The notes: a model not told the origin generated them from the letters alone. A stretch of DNA of 64,000 nt from Neonectria sp. B-13 (GCA_002682825.1 NOKP01000002.1:1245132-1309131), one strand, 5' to 3'; positions 9,454 through 22,124 are shown, numbered from the stretch's first letter. Translations and numbers: made by a program.

Positions 9454-12175
9454 GGGTGTAGTAGTGTGGTCTGAGTTGAAGAATGGATGCGATTGTAAGG
9501 TGCTTTGGTCATTTTCGCTCTAGAATTCTCGAATGTAGATTCTTTATAAATCAGAGAGCCATGATATCGACCGGGTATCTTTCGGGTAGCGCGGCATTGA
9601 GCATGACACTAGAGGAGAGTTCTGGATACTCGGCAATTTATTTGAGGCGTGGTTGTGGATACGAATTCTCGACTCGTCAAGTGCAGGTATTACTGCAAGA
9701 CAAATTCCCTGTTTCTGATGCAAGCTGAAAGTGCAACCACTGGCTTGAGAAATCTCTCATAGTAATATGTGTGTCAGTTGCTTAATTGGCGTCAATTTCG
9801 GCAACTTAGTGCCGATACCTGTGAGGGCTTTCTCCTGGCTGTTGGTCAACCTGCGTCTTAGACAAAAGATCCCGAGTCTAAGGCCATCTCGACCACGATC
9901 TACTACATCATTTGAATGAAGGAGACTATTCATATGACCGTGCTGCATACTTGCTGTACCATATTTATTGTGATAGGGCGAGAGCTGAGGGAATTCTGCA
10001 ACGGCTTTGTCGGCATTTTAAAGCGGGAACTCTGTTGGTTGTTGAGTCACGAAAAGATTTCAAGACAATGTACTCGTCTTGGAGTAGACGTGATTGGTCG
10101 GCCATATCCATTTCCCGATCAGTGAGGCCATGATGTCGGAGGTGGTCATGGAGGCGTGTGTCACCAGGTCGTCTTGATCCCGAGGCAAACAATTTCACAC
10201 GGAGCTGCGGATGGATCCTTGAGATACGCCACCCACGGCCTAAGTGATTCAGCCCATAAATATGCCACCACACTTTTCGGCTAATGTTGTTGTTGGTCGG
10301 CAGCGGTGACTCAAGATTGACAGACAGTGGATCAGCTCCTCCAACAATATCTCTGCCGACATTAACCAACAGAGGACCTTGATGGATGAAAGCCTCGACG
10401 GAAAACAAAAACTTCATACTTGGACGTGTTATCTAGCGTTAAATTAGGCTAGGCAATAAAAAATTGGTACAGAAATGACGAGGTTGAACAAGAATCTAGT
10501 CGCTGACAGAGATAATAATGCAAATTTAAAGACACATGAATTCGCTGCTTGGCGTCCTGATATATAGTGCGTGCTAGAATACGGTCGAGAAGTAGGACGG
10601 TTTCTTATATAATAGAAATGAAGGTGAATAATAAACATAGGATATAGGGAATATTCATTAGTAGCTAGCTAGACTATTTTATTTACTACTAAACATATAA
10701 CAGTGAAAGTGATAAGATGCATTATTAAATAATAGCTAGGCTAGAGTGCAGATACATTATAGAATGTCTTAGGTCCTTACCAAAAGCCCCTAGTCAACCA
10801 GCATAAAAGTCCCGTACAGTGCTAACCCAAAAAGAAGGTATAGACCCAGGCTCACTCTCAACAATCATTAGAGTCTTGAGGTTCAAGCCACTATACCAGT
10901 GAGGTCGCTCAGACTAGGTGATAGAGCGGGAAACATGATTATTAAACCGGGTCCCCTCTAACCCAGTTCCTATTTCTAGACCCAGCCGCGAGGCACAAGT
11001 CAAGGGCCCCTGCTCAGGCTTGCTCAGGGTAAAGCAGCCGGGGAAGGAAAGGGGAATTCTTAGTGTCGCCTTTGAGGGCAGGTTCTGCCAAAATCATTGT
11101 AGGAAGCCGAATATTTCCGAGCTGAGGACCTGTAGGTCGCTGAACGGGTGTTACGTGCCTAATCGTTACCAGGTAGGTGGCGGCTTGAGGGCGTAGCATA
11201 TGCGATTCACCGGCAACGCCTATAAATTAGGGCGCTGGACTGCGATATATGGACCTTGGAGATTGATCTTACAACATCACCACCCCTGCCTTTGAGACTA
11301 TAGTGACCATCCTTTGGACCACCTGCTACTATCACGCTCCCTACCTCTTGGCTCTGACAGCGGGATAGACTGTTGGGCATAGCTTTATGGTTAGATCGTC
11401 AACAAGCTCCTTCTTTAATCATGTCGTATTTCCATCTTTGACCACGTCGGCTCAGTTTGCCATGTCTGGCTAAGTCAGTGAGCCGAGGTGCAGAAGGCGT
11501 TTGAAGTCAACGCCAGAAATTTGGCTCAGTTAATGACGTCCAATTTATCCACTCCCCTGTATGGTTTAGTCCGAGTCCCGTTAGAGCGGAGCAAGTCCGG
11601 GAATAGGAGCCAGAGTATTCGTAAAAGCTTCCGATTAGGCTATGAAGAGTTCTCTAAGTGGGGAAAAAGTGTCGGGAAACTGGTCGGGATTGAATCAGTT
11701 CGTGTCCACTTGACATGCAGGCCTAGGGCCAAGATATGGTCCCCTCACACTCTAGGTGGTGAGCTATTGATTCAGGTGAGGCTTTTCCAGGGTCTACCCC
11801 AGTTCTCAGCGAGCCGAAGAATCGTATGGTCAAGTGCATGCACTTCTTGAGATCTACATGTAAGCGTGAGTTAGTCCACGCAGCGCTACCATGGGTGTGG
11901 CCAGAGTGATAGATACATCTGGTCTAGGGTTTTCCGACGTTTACCGACGATCGAGTCTTGGGAGCATTTCTCGGCATGTAGTTTACCGCAGCGGGCCAAT
12001 GACATGCCGTTTCTTTACTTTGACACGCATGATGCTAGGTCTCTCTCATGAATCTGTCCTGGCGAGACCTGCAGCCCTTTTGTTGTGATCAGTATTTAAG
12101 TCACGTATCATGCCATCAAGTTCCGGACTAGATAGTCCCTGCTCTCACTACGCTGAACAACAAAATCATATCATC
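9454..12175. other. gene-poor tract with AT-rich segment
   Basis: About 2.7 kb. An AT-rich block lies at roughly 10440-10760. Open frames at 9965-10417 (-, 150 codons) and 11488-11850 (+, 120 codons) have no recognisable domain and no splice signals linking them to anything, so I do not call them genes. The right end is the promoter of the beta-glucosidase, with a TATTTAA at about 12093-12099. Confidence 0.45.
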
Positions 12176-14993
12176 ATGGCACTGGACGATTTCGACAAAA
12201 TTATTTCGCAACTCGGCCTAGCCGAGAAGGTCAGTCTTCTTTCGGGTATTGGTGCCTGTGCGACGGCTCCCTTAGAGCGATTGAGCATTCCGAGTCTCCA
12301 TGTAAGTGGCATCAATCCTATTTTACGTTTCCTTCTGTCCCTCTGATGCTAGAGCGGAGGGTCCACATGGCAGGGTTTTACTAATGGTATTATCTAGACT
12401 TCAGATGGACCTCATGGCTTGCGTGGTGGCGGCGGCCGCTTTTTCAACCCGGTAGATCACCATCGATGAGAGGGCTCATTCTGCTCAACTTTGCTAACAA
12501 CCCGATGCAGCCTCCGGGATATCAACTACCATCGGCAACGGCAATGGGTGCTACCTTTGACGTCGAACTCCTTCGTCGTGTCGGAAATCTACTTGGCGAT
12601 GAGGGCTTGCGCAAGAACGTTCACGTTGCCCTGGCGCCCACTGTCTGCATCCAGCGTTCCCCCTTGATCGGTCGAGGTTTTGAAGCCTTCTCAGAGGAAC
12701 CTCATCTTAGTGGGTTACTTGCAGCTCAGTTTATTAGAGGTCTTCAAGAGCGTGGCGTTGGTGCTTGTATTAAACACTACACAGCCCACGACCAATCGTC
12801 GAAGGCGTCTGAAGACGAAACTCATATGACCCTGCGCACCCTGCGCGAGATACACTTGATGCCATTCCAGATTGCAATGGCCAACTGTCCCCCATGGGCA
12901 GTCATGACTGCCTATCAGAGAATCAACGGTATTCACGTGAGCGAAGACCCTTTCATGATCGAACAAGTTCTAAGGAAGGAATGGGGATTTGATGGGTTGG
13001 TTATGAGCGACTGGTGGGGTACTTACAGCACCTCCGAGGCCATCAACGCCGGCCTTGATCTGGAGATGCCGGGTCCGTCTATTTGGAGAGGGAAGCAGCT
13101 AGTGGCTGCAGTCGAGTGCAGGAAAGTATCCTTGGCGACAATTGACTCGTCGGTCAAGAATTTGCTGAAGCTGATTCGAAGGACCGGCGCAGATCAGCCG
13201 TCCAAGCTCACAGACGGAAACGGCGATACGTCAGAAAGCCGAACGCTAGCTCGAAAAGTAGCAGCCGATTCAATCGTCTTGCTCAAGAACAAAAGAGGTG
13301 TTCTTCCTCTCGCGAAGAGCAAGACTGTGACCTATGGGCTAATTGGCGAACATTTTGAGATGCCAGCTACTGGCGGTGGAGGCAGCTCCGAGGCAACACC
13401 ATATTATATCAGCACCCCATTCGATGCCATCACCGAAGTAGTTGGGAGCCAAAATGTTCGCTATGAGCCTGGTTGTTATAGTGAGTTACCAGCCATTACG
13501 GACAAAAGCGAAAGAAACCCCGTTGACGCGTCTATTTTCTAGCTCGCAGATGGACTCCCTTGATCGGCAGAGGTCTGTCCCTACCCCATTCAGAGGAGTT
13601 CGGCCTACTTCTCGATTGGTTTGGAGAAGACCCTTCAAAATCGGAGACAGCTCAGTCTCTTTATTCAACTACGACCACAAGTAGTTCGATGTACTTCAGC
13701 CAGATCATCTTTAACGAGAACGTTCCGGCAGTTCACTTCATCCAAGCAAAGACAACATTCACGCCAGAGCAAGGTGGCAAGTATCGCTTTGCCCTCAGCG
13801 TCTGTGGCAAGGCTCGACTCATCATCGATGGAAAGGAGGTTATCGACCTTTGGACAAGTCACCCGGAGAAGACAGACGACACTCCTTGCTTTAACAAGCT
13901 AACTATGGAAAGATTTTATGACTTAGACGTTCAAGCTGGCCAAAGTTACAATCTCACCATCATCATGACTAACGAGCCCATCAAACCGACTGTTGAGCGC
14001 CCTGGGCCTGGGGGGGTGCGTCTTGGAGGCCAGTTACTGCGATGCGAAGACGACGCAATCGACAAGGCAGTACAGCTGGCGAGAGAGGTCGACGTTCCTA
14101 TCGTGATCGTTGGATTGAGCTCAGATTATGAGTACGAGGCATCTGATCGTACAAGTCTCCGACTTCCGGGCCGCATGGACGAGATGATCAAACGTGTCAG
14201 CGAAGCAAATCCCAAATCGGTCAGTCGTCCCTGTTTATTAATCTACGTGCGAGAGAAAGGTTAGGGTGACGATCTAACTTCTGCCCAATAGGTCATCATC
14301 ATCCAAGCTGGGATGCCAATCGAGATGCCATGGGTCGACAACGTCGACACTCTTGCCCTGGCTTGGTATGGCGGGCAGGAAACTGGTCATGCAATTGCAG
14401 ATGTCTTGTTCGCAGACGTGAACCCATCCGGCCGGTTGTCCGTGACCTTTCCCAAGCGCGTTGAAGATAATCCCACGTTTCTTACATTTGGAAAAGTCGA
14501 TCGTCACATTTTCTATGGCGAAGGCGTTTTCGTTGGATACCGCTATTACGAAATGCTAGATCGGCAACCGCTCTTCTACTTCGGATACGGCCAGTCATAT
14601 ACACGCTTCCAATACTCTAACCTCACTGTACCGAGCGTCTTCGAGGGTATGGAGGATTACAAGATGGAAATATCGGTTGACATCGCCAATGTTGGCGATT
14701 ATGACGGATCTGAGGTTGTTCAGGTCTATGTCGCTGATTTGGACTGCAGAATTCAGCGACCAAAAAGGGAGCTGAAGGTCTTTACCAAAGTTAGGATTGG
14801 CAAAGGAGAGACAAGTCGAGTTTGTCTCAAGGTTGATAAGTATGCTCTGTCGTTCTGGTCGGAAGAGTTTTCACAGTGGAGAGCCGAAGCTGGAGAGTTT
14901 GCCGTTATTGTTGCAACAAGTTCGGACCCGAGAGACGAGGTTTTCCGAGCAACATTTGAGCTTCCAGCAACTTTCATGTGGTCAGGCTTATAG
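12176..14993 (+). CDS. GH3 beta-glucosidase with PA14 domain, intracellular
   Basis: Five exons (12176-12301, 12398-12451, 12511-13480, 13543-14219, 14292-14993) give 842 residues, normal for fungal PA14-type GH3 enzymes. Domain order: GH3 N-terminal barrel with SDGPHGLRG and the nucleophile Asp about 227 in VMSDWWG; GH3 C-terminal sandwich interrupted by a PA14 insert (about 395-545); likely acid/base Glu about 582 in [15 protein letters not shown]; fibronectin-III-like C-terminal domain starting near the GYGQSYTRF segment. It hydrolyses terminal beta-glucosyl (possibly related beta-glycosyl) residues. There is no signal peptide: the start is MALDDFDKI, so it should act on imported oligosaccharides. 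It converges on a Zn2Cys6 regulator 173 bp away and opens a sugar-use cluster. Confidence 0.9.
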
Positions 14994-15166
14994 ACTATCC
15001 TTGATTCGTTCAAGTTGATCATTCTTTCAGCAAGCGTTACATCAATAACCAACGTGAAATGCCTTCCAATTCCATAGGTAACTAGCAGGAGACAAACTTC
15101 CACTAGAATAGAGTCCGGGTCATAGAAATTGTGGAATAGATTTCCTAGGAAAGTATTGATACAAGC

Positions 15167-16844
15167 TCATGGGCCAACAATTAATTCGTCCAGTGGCCGT
15201 AGAATCTCACGGCCAGTACACATACTTTCGTCTTTGTTATCGATGGGCCGAGAAAACTCAAGCATGAACTGAAGCATCCACCGGTCTAAGCGAAACAAAG
15301 TGTCTTCGTTCTTCAAGCAAGCATCGTGAAAGGCTCTTAGCCTGCTGAATGAAATACCGACGTTGGGCCAGTACGTATGAAGACGAGTTAACATCTCAAA
15401 GTTGCGCTCAAGGCGAGTTTTCGCGAGCGCAATTTCTTCGTCGTGAATGTTGAAAAGAAGGCCATGTAGCTGGACTGTTGAAGCGATAACGAGCACATGA
15501 CCCGATAGAGTACCCAGCGCATCGGTCTCTGGCCGTTGTTTCGCACGGTATGCAATGTCGCAGATGTTTGCAGCGTGGTCTTTGCACTTCTTGGCGTAAA
15601 TCTGTGCTAAATCGGTAGAAACTGCTCCGTTGGGCTCCGGATTGAAGGATAGAAATTGATAGAATAGAAGCTGTCCAGCATGGTTGTAGTTGATATGAAG
15701 GACCATGAACGGACGGCCGAAGCCTTGTTCTGCCCAAAACGATGCATTGGCTTCGGTGTACCTTATCTCGGCTGGTAATCCGGATGCCCAGCAATCCAGA
15801 GATTTTGATAGATCTCTAATGGAGTGTGCCAATGCTTCTCCCTGCAGGCGCTCGGCTACGATTGCGACACTAAGTATGTAAACTTCATTGAGAAGTCTAT
15901 TGAGTCTGACCATATGCGCAAGGAAGGAAAATGAGGGCTCTGCTGGCTTGAAAGACCGGATTTCGGCTGAATGCTCGGAAAGGCTTGGTTCGTTGCCGTC
16001 TATGTGAGCAAAGGTCCATTCATCCATAGGTAATGGAACATTTTCGCCCGGTATTATCGATCTCGGGATATGAAGGGCGGCAGAGTTCCAAGTATCCATG
16101 GTAACTAGTGACCACCAGACTGCTTTGTCTTCAGCCTTGGTCTGGTGTTGAACGCAATCCGTAGCAACGTACCTCTGCAATTGACTTCTTTCTCAATAGA
16201 AGTCTTTGTTGGAGCATTTGGGAGATCTAACAACATAGCCATGCGACAGGCAATAACAAAGTACACGGACTCTGTGTTAGCCTCGCATTCCGCCATCGAG
16301 TGGATGGCTAACAAAATACAAGCCTGAATAGTTGTTAGAGAAGTTTCGTGCAAGTCAAGAAGCCTCTCCGCTTCTTTGGCATAAGGTCGGCCTCGGTCCC
16401 AAGGATCAATGCCATTGAAGCTAGGATTTGAAGAAAACCGAGCAGAAAGACTGATGGCAGCGAAAAGGAGGACTCTCGGCACTGTTTTATTCTTGACAGC
16501 TGCCAGGAATGATGGTTGGTGAAAGACATAGGGAAATGCATTCTGGACATGGCGAAAGTACAGCTCTGCTAGCTCCACAGATACGTCCGGGTCAAGAACA
16601 ACAGCTGATGAGAGGCAGCGAGGGTCAATAGCAGACTCGTACCCCCTTTCTGTTGAAGGGCTGAGCTCGGGGATGATGGAACATTGGAGCTTTCTCTCAA
16701 TGCAGAACTGGCAACTTGTGCCTCGCCGGACGCATTTCTTCCTGCGATCGCTTTAGGCTATGACGTTAGCGCCCTGTGAATCCGGTCAACGCTGAAAGAG
16801 ATGGATGCTCACCGACAGGCAATGCAAGCCGATAAAGGCCTCAT
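15167..16844 (-). CDS. Zn2Cys6 transcription factor (cluster regulator 1)
   Basis: Three exons (16844-16813, 16750-16173, 16128-15167) give 523 residues. The zinc cluster is split by the first intron: exon 1 encodes MRPLSACIACR and exon 2 continues DRRKKC..GTSCQFC..KLQC, so splicing rebuilds the six-cysteine binuclear cluster. The fungal-specific regulatory domain follows, with LAELYFRHVQNAFPYVFHQPSF (cut to its core) and VWWSLVTMDTW. The second intron is only 44 nt but is needed to keep the frame into the WWSL motif. It is convergent with the beta-glucosidase and in tandem with the sugar transporter, which suggests control of these genes. ACCCGTGGGT at 17001-17010 lies about 160 bp upstream. 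Confidence 0.85.
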
Positions 16845-17518
16845 GATTGATTGTCTCTGCAACGGCACTCAGTGCTACGCTGCCGAAGGATAGCAAAGCT
16901 GGTCTTATCGCAAGCGTGTCTCACACGATTCATGTGGCGAGAGGTGGTCGGTCGGTCAAGTGCGGGGTGAGAAGAATGCGGCTCCAACCCGAACCCGGCA
17001 ACCCGTGGGTATTTATTTATTTACGCCTTAGGCTTTACCCAGACACTTCGCCCCGTTCCTCCACCAGCATCTTCTAGAGCGATCCCAATTCTAATGGCTT
17101 GGGTTGTGGTGTTAATGTTATTCATTTTCCTCTGCCCAACCATTGACACTCCATATACGAAATGCTCAATTGCTTGAAGCGCAGTTCTCACTACGGCCCA
17201 TTCTTTTACCAGAGGACCAGCCACCATCATGTGGAAGTTGCGGTCAACATAGTTTGAGGATTGCACAACGGCACAGCCGCTGCGGTTCATAACTTCTCTT
17301 AATCTGAGAACTAGACAAGCTTACCCATTTCTGCACTAATTTATAGCCTAACTAAGACAAGCATTTCGATCACCGAATACCTGGAGACACTGCCACTTTG
17401 TTCCCATCATTCCCACCTACACTCATCTCCCAGTCCATCCATCAGACAAGTGCACTTGGGAAAACTCTCGAGCTAACGGAAACATGCCTGAAGTAAATGT
17501 GTGTGACACAAAGACTTC
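16845..17518. promoter_or_regulatory. upstream region of regulator 1
   Basis: About 670 bp between the transporter stop and the regulator start. It contains the palindrome ACCCGTGGGT (17001-17010), which shares CCGTGGG with the tandem array at 22125. A frame at 17021-17290 (-) has no recognisable domain and is not called. Confidence 0.4.
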
Positions 17519-19164
17519 CTAGGCATGTTCTCGCTCCTCGGCCCTGTGAGCTTTGGAAGTGACAACCTCGACAGCTGCATTGTCGCCCTCGAAAAGCATT
17601 GCCATTTCCTCCAAGCTAGGTCCTTGAGTTTCTGGGAAGAAGAAGTAGACGATGGTGGTCTCAATTACCAACCATACAACATACGCAAGGAAGAACTTCC
17701 ATCCAATGCTTTCCATGCCGATCGGGTTGACGAGTTGGTTGAAGACGGAAGCAACGCGGACAGACATTTGCATAACGGCAATTCCCTTGGACCGTTGAAT
17801 AAAAGGAAAGATTTCGCCAATGTAGAGATATTGGAAGGGTTGCATTAGGTTGTATCCGGCGTTGAAGAGGAAGATCAACACGACAACGGCAATGGCGGCG
17901 GCTTTGTTGCTCCCATCTCCTGCATATACAGCAGAACAAGCAGTATAGCAAGAAAAGAGAACAGTCATGCTGAGATATGCAGTCATCAGTTGCCTGCGGC
18001 GTAACACCCAGCCAGCAAGCCAACTAGAGCACAGAGCAGTGGCAAGGTTCCAACAGTTAAGGCCCACGTTGAGTTGGTTTTGCGTAGCCCGATCCGTGAT
18101 ACCAACCAGAGCAAGGATCTTTGCCAGGTAGTATGAAATGAGCCCGTTACCGCTCCACTGTGTGAAGAAACCAACACAAATAGCGACGAATATTCGATGC
18201 CGGTTGCCTCTGGTGCTGATGAGATCTTTCCAGGGACTTGTAGCTGCTTCTTTCTCCTTTCGTAGAGTCTCCCGGATCTGAAAGAATTCGGCGGCAACGA
18301 AAGACGACGTTTCATCACCTTCAGCGTGATATTTGATCAGGATCTGAAGAGCTTCGTCGTGACGATCCTTGGAGACAAGCCAGCGGGGGGATTCTGGGAC
18401 GAACCTTGCCAAATGTCAGAACTTGAAGGGGAAACTAAATGACACACGATCAAGGCCACTTACCAGATAAAGAAAATCGTGAGTACAGACGGAAGAATTT
18501 GCAATAGAGTTGGAAGCCGCCAACTCCAGTTGTTTGTCCAGTCATAGGTGCCGAGAGTGACTCCCGCAGCGAGGATGGCGCCAGCATACCAAGTACCCTG
18601 AAAACAGCCAACAATGGTAGACCTTTCTTTAGGGTAGGCAAGTTCGACAACAAGCTGAGCAGCACCAGCGAGGGAGAGAGGGGACCCAAGGCCCATGACA
18701 ATACGAGAGGCAATAAGCATGCCGACTGACTGAAGTTAGCGAGATATGAAGAGCCGTCCAACACAAGACATACCATTGATAGCGCAAGCTTGAATCACCA
18801 CCCCGATGGCGACAACAATGGAACCGAGAATAACACAGAACTTGCGGCCGAAGCGATCGTTGATATAAGGCATATAGAGGACGCCGACTGCAGTGCCGAT
18901 AGCGAGAGAAGAGGTAATCACACCAAGAATTGCACCATGTGGGTTTCCATAGTGTTCATTCCACAAGTCCACCGCTTGCAAGCCATTCAAGACACTCCCA
19001 TCATAACCTGTTGTCATCTCTACGCCGAGGGCGGCGGGGACGAGTAGCAAGTATAGCTTGAGCAGGTTGGGCTTTTTGTACCACGGGGTCGTGTCTTCTA
19101 GCAGAAGACGCTTGACCTCGGAGGCAGCGGCAACGTCGCCGGCAGTGTTATGCTTAGCAGACAT
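17519..19164 (-). CDS. MFS sugar transporter, lactose-permease (Lac12)-like
   Basis: Three exons (19164-18774, 18725-18464, 18404-17519) give 512 residues with about 12 membrane segments, the usual size for fungal sugar porters. Seen: cytosolic N terminus ending DTTPWYKKPNLLKLYLLL, GYDGSVLNGLQ in TM1, INDRFGRK in the loop after TM2, GAAQLVVELAYPKERSTIVG, PESPRWLVSK in the central loop, and PETQGPSLEEM after TM12. This set matches the sugar porter family, closest in feel to fungal lactose/beta-galactoside permeases. Both junctions restore conserved sequence (IFFIW-FVPESPRW). I start at MSAKHN rather than 57 nt upstream. It sits between two Zn2Cys6 regulators in a block with GH3 and GH2 enzymes, so uptake of an oligosaccharide or glycoside is likely. 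Confidence 0.88.
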
Positions 19165-20408
19165 TGTTGAGTTCTTTTCGAGGAAAGAGTTGAGATGGAC
19201 TCGGTTGAAGTTGAGAAACAAAGGACGTCCTGGGGAAGTTCAGTGCTGAATCAGAGACAAAACAGCGGCAAGGCTATGATATATGTCTTCTGACCACGAC
19301 TACGGAGATGCCTATGCACAGCTCTGCGGGGCTCAAGCATGTAGCTTCTTCCCCATGATCAAGAACCTGACAGAACGAGGTGATTAAGCCAGGGGCCTAA
19401 ACTAACAGGATCACCTTCCCCTCATACACTACCCCAGACTGGCGGAATCGTCCTCTCCCCCCCATCCATTTCCCCAGACTGGCCGGATGATCATCCTCTC
19501 CACATCCAGTACTCCAGACTAACCCCGCTGCTGTACAAACCGCCACGGAAATTGTCCGGGTTGGGTTAATGTCTGGTTTACGCTAGTTTTAGCAAGCCAG
19601 GGTTTCCCGCCGTTTTCCGACAGCCTAGAAGTGGTCAGACACCCTTTCGTGCCACCCGGCAGCGACTAGCGTCGGTTTACGCGCGCCAGTCGTTACCCCA
19701 TCCTGGTCCAGGTTCGTTTTCAAGGTTGCTATGTTTCCACCAGGCAATACTCACGAGCCTTACCACCACACCAATAGCTTCATTGTAACATCCGATCTGG
19801 GGTAGCATGTGCTGCTGGTTCTTGTCTGGTATTTGCTCTTGGTGGACCGCTTAAAGAGGCCATCACGTCATTGCTTATTACATGGAACAAGGTCAACGGA
19901 GTGCTCTCCGAGGCAACTCGGCTGAGAAGGCCGATTTATTCTACTGGAATCTACACAGGTACTTCCGCTTGAGTATCGTTGGCCCAGCATCTAGAAATCT
20001 TAACCTGCTCTAAGATATTGGACGTGAATGTTGCGATCAAGTCTTCCCGAGCATCATCTCAGGGATGATAAGGTTTCACTCAACGGTTTTCATTGAGTGT
20101 TGCTATTAGCACAACACCCTTTCGTTATTGTTGCAAACTGTGAATGTACCGAGAGCTAAACACTAAAATCTCAGACCTACAGCCACTTGCCTTTTTGCCT
20201 TGACTTAGACACTACGACCGAGTTATTTTAATCAAGGCAATAAAGAACCGCGTACGATATCCGACGCTTTAGAATCCAATTTCGACAGAAAATCCAATAT
20301 TCGCTTGAAAAGGGCCCCCGCGCGTGCCTTTATTGTTTCATTCTCCGCCTCCTCGACAAGTTCGAGCAGTATAGCGCCAATGCGACGGACGCGTTCCACC
20401 TAAATTAT
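19165..20408. promoter_or_regulatory. upstream region of the sugar transporter
   Basis: 1.24 kb. It holds a 40 bp tandem duplication at 19431-19520 (listed separately) and TTCCGTGG on the minus strand (19543-19550), which matches the units at 22148-22167. No gene is seen. Confidence 0.45.
19431..19520. repeat. imperfect 40 bp tandem repeat in the transporter promoter
   Basis: The core CCAGACT recurs at 19434-19440, 19474-19480 and 19514-19520, exactly 40 bp apart. The first two units also share a CGGAAT/CGGATG step and a TCCTCTCC tail. The array lies about 270-360 bp upstream of the transporter start. Confidence 0.6.
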
Positions 20409-22043
20409 TTAAGTCAACAACGAGAACCAGTGCTTCGTCGGGGCTTTGAAACGTGTCCCACTTACTGCCGACTCTCCCAAGACCTTATAGCATACGAAAG
20501 GAACCATCTGGAGCTCCTGGAGGAAGTCGTGTGCTATCTCAACCTTCTTAATTGCGATAGAGAGAATTTGGCTGTCAAGTCCCATGATTGCGACAATGTT
20601 GTGGGCGATGCACTTTTGCAAGATCACGAGCCTCAGGCAATGGAAAGTTGTCATCAAGTTGCCTCTTTGCACCCAGAAACAAGTTCGCTGGTATGTGATG
20701 CTCCCTTTGTGACCATTGCTATCGTCATCTTCGGAAAACTGTAGCCACTTTGGCAAGTCATCCACGAGACCCGCGAAAGCCACGTAAGACTCTGTCAGCC
20801 GCTGCAGGTCGGATTTTCCAATCACCGTATCCGGATGGTTTCGCCTCTTCTGTCCGCCGTGCGTGTTGATTTTCAGAATCAAGTCACCAGCCAAAGACCA
20901 AAGACGACATTTGAGCTGGAAACCGTCAAGGAGACGGATCTCCAGTGACCCTTGATTGTGCTTCTTGGTAGTATCAAGGAGCGGTTCATGATGTTCTCCC
21001 CGCTCCGATAGTGTGAAATCACCACTGAACAGCAGTTCGTTTAGTACGTACGGTCGGTTCTCAAAAGCGCACGAGGCCTTGTCTGCTGCATACAGCTGCC
21101 AGAAGCAAGCTCGGAGTAGCTGTGATTCGATCCCGGCCCACTGGCTCACTGATCCCTCATCGTACAGCCGAAGTCGCTGGGCGATGAGTGTGGCCTCCCA
21201 CACACAATGCCAAGAAGCACCCACCATGCCGGTGACATTTTGTAGAGCTGCAGAGTGCCACATGCGAATTAACAGAGAGGATGAGTCAGGGTACTCTAGG
21301 TCGTGGTCTCCATAAATTTTATGCATTGCTCGGGAGGCTCGAAGGAATTCGACTGAGAGCGCATGGTGCTGAGGCACGAACGAGTCGGGAACAACAGAGA
21401 TGACGGACGCGCACAGGGCCGTTAAAAGGGTGAAACCTTTCAGGGATGATATTTGCGCCGGCTCAATGTAAGAAGAGGAGCAGGATGGCGATAATCCATA
21501 GAGCTGTGAGCAGTTCTCAGACTGGAAGAGCGACACACCGGCTCTAAGGCTGGGCTCATGGATAACAGGTGTAATGGCAAACAGGTACTGCGCAAACAGA
21601 TCAATGCACCTGTGGATTACATCCACGATCGTACTAGTCGGTAGGGCGGAGCTGACAGATCTCACCAAGGCATCGTGGATCTCTGTCGGGGTATTACAGA
21701 GACCGATACTGGAAAGAGGAGGAAGCGCTGGGGGACTTGGCGAGGATGAGTCTGCCGAGCTTACTTGCCGCTGAGTGTCCTGTTCTCTTCGCAATTGTAG
21801 CGTTTGACCTTGGGTTGCATGCGTACGAATAGAACTGCAGTCTGCACCATCAGCCCTCAACCGCTGCAGGCCTTCTGCAGGCAGCACCCGGCTGTTTAGT
21901 TTGCGGCCTCGCCTCCGTGGCAAGATTTCACCTGTGCAGGAAAGCTGTGATATGCGGCAGTTGGCACAGGGATCCGACATGTCGCACTTCACCTTTCGAA
22001 TCTTGCAGGCGTCGCAAGCTCTGAGCACCGGCATCGTGGACAC
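20409..22043 (-). CDS. Zn2Cys6 transcription factor (cluster regulator 2)
   Basis: Single exon, 544 residues. The zinc cluster is at the N terminus (about residues 10-37, ACDACKIRKVKCDMSDPC then NCRISQLSC), followed by a basic linker RRRGRK, a Ser/Pro-rich spacer (about 95-115) and a regulatory domain with no strong landmark beyond a typical central helical region. A second Met at codon 4 is an equally possible start. It is transcribed away from the saponin hydrolase-like gene across a 991 bp shared promoter that contains a tandem array of CCGYGG units, a base composition that suits Zn2Cys6 binding. It is likely to regulate itself and its neighbour. Confidence 0.85.
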   Translation of the reverse strand: MSTMPVLRACDACKIRKVKCDMSDPCANCRISQLSCTGEILPRRRGRKLNSRVLPAEGLQRLRADGADCSSIRTHATQGQTLQLRREQDTQRQVSSADSSSPSPPALPPLSSIGLCNTPTEIHDALVRSVSSALPTSTIVDVIHRCIDLFAQYLFAITPVIHEPSLRAGVSLFQSENCSQLYGLSPSCSSSYIEPAQISSLKGFTLLTALCASVISVVPDSFVPQHHALSVEFLRASRAMHKIYGDHDLEYPDSSSLLIRMWHSAALQNVTGMVGASWHCVWEATLIAQRLRLYDEGSVSQWAGIESQLLRACFWQLYAADKASCAFENRPYVLNELLFSGDFTLSERGEHHEPLLDTTKKHNQGSLEIRLLDGFQLKCRLWSLAGDLILKINTHGGQKRRNHPDTVIGKSDLQRLTESYVAFAGLVDDLPKWLQFSEDDDSNGHKGSITYQRTCFWVQRGNLMTTFHCLRLVILQKCIAHNIVAIMGLDSQILSIAIKKVEIAHDFLQELQMVPFVCYKVLGESAVSGTRFKAPTKHWFSLLT

Positions 22044-22124
22044 TAAGATTGATTCTGTGCTTGGATCATGTGGAGAGTCGAAATCTTGGGTCCAGGATGT
22101 TGGATGCCGTTAGAGCTAAATACC

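Noticed and set aside
9965..10417. 150-codon minus-strand frame
   Set aside because: Ordinary composition but no recognised domain, no signal peptide and no supporting context; left uncalled.
17021..17290. 89-codon minus-strand frame between transporter and regulator 1
   Set aside because: No domain or splice signals; lies in the regulator promoter.
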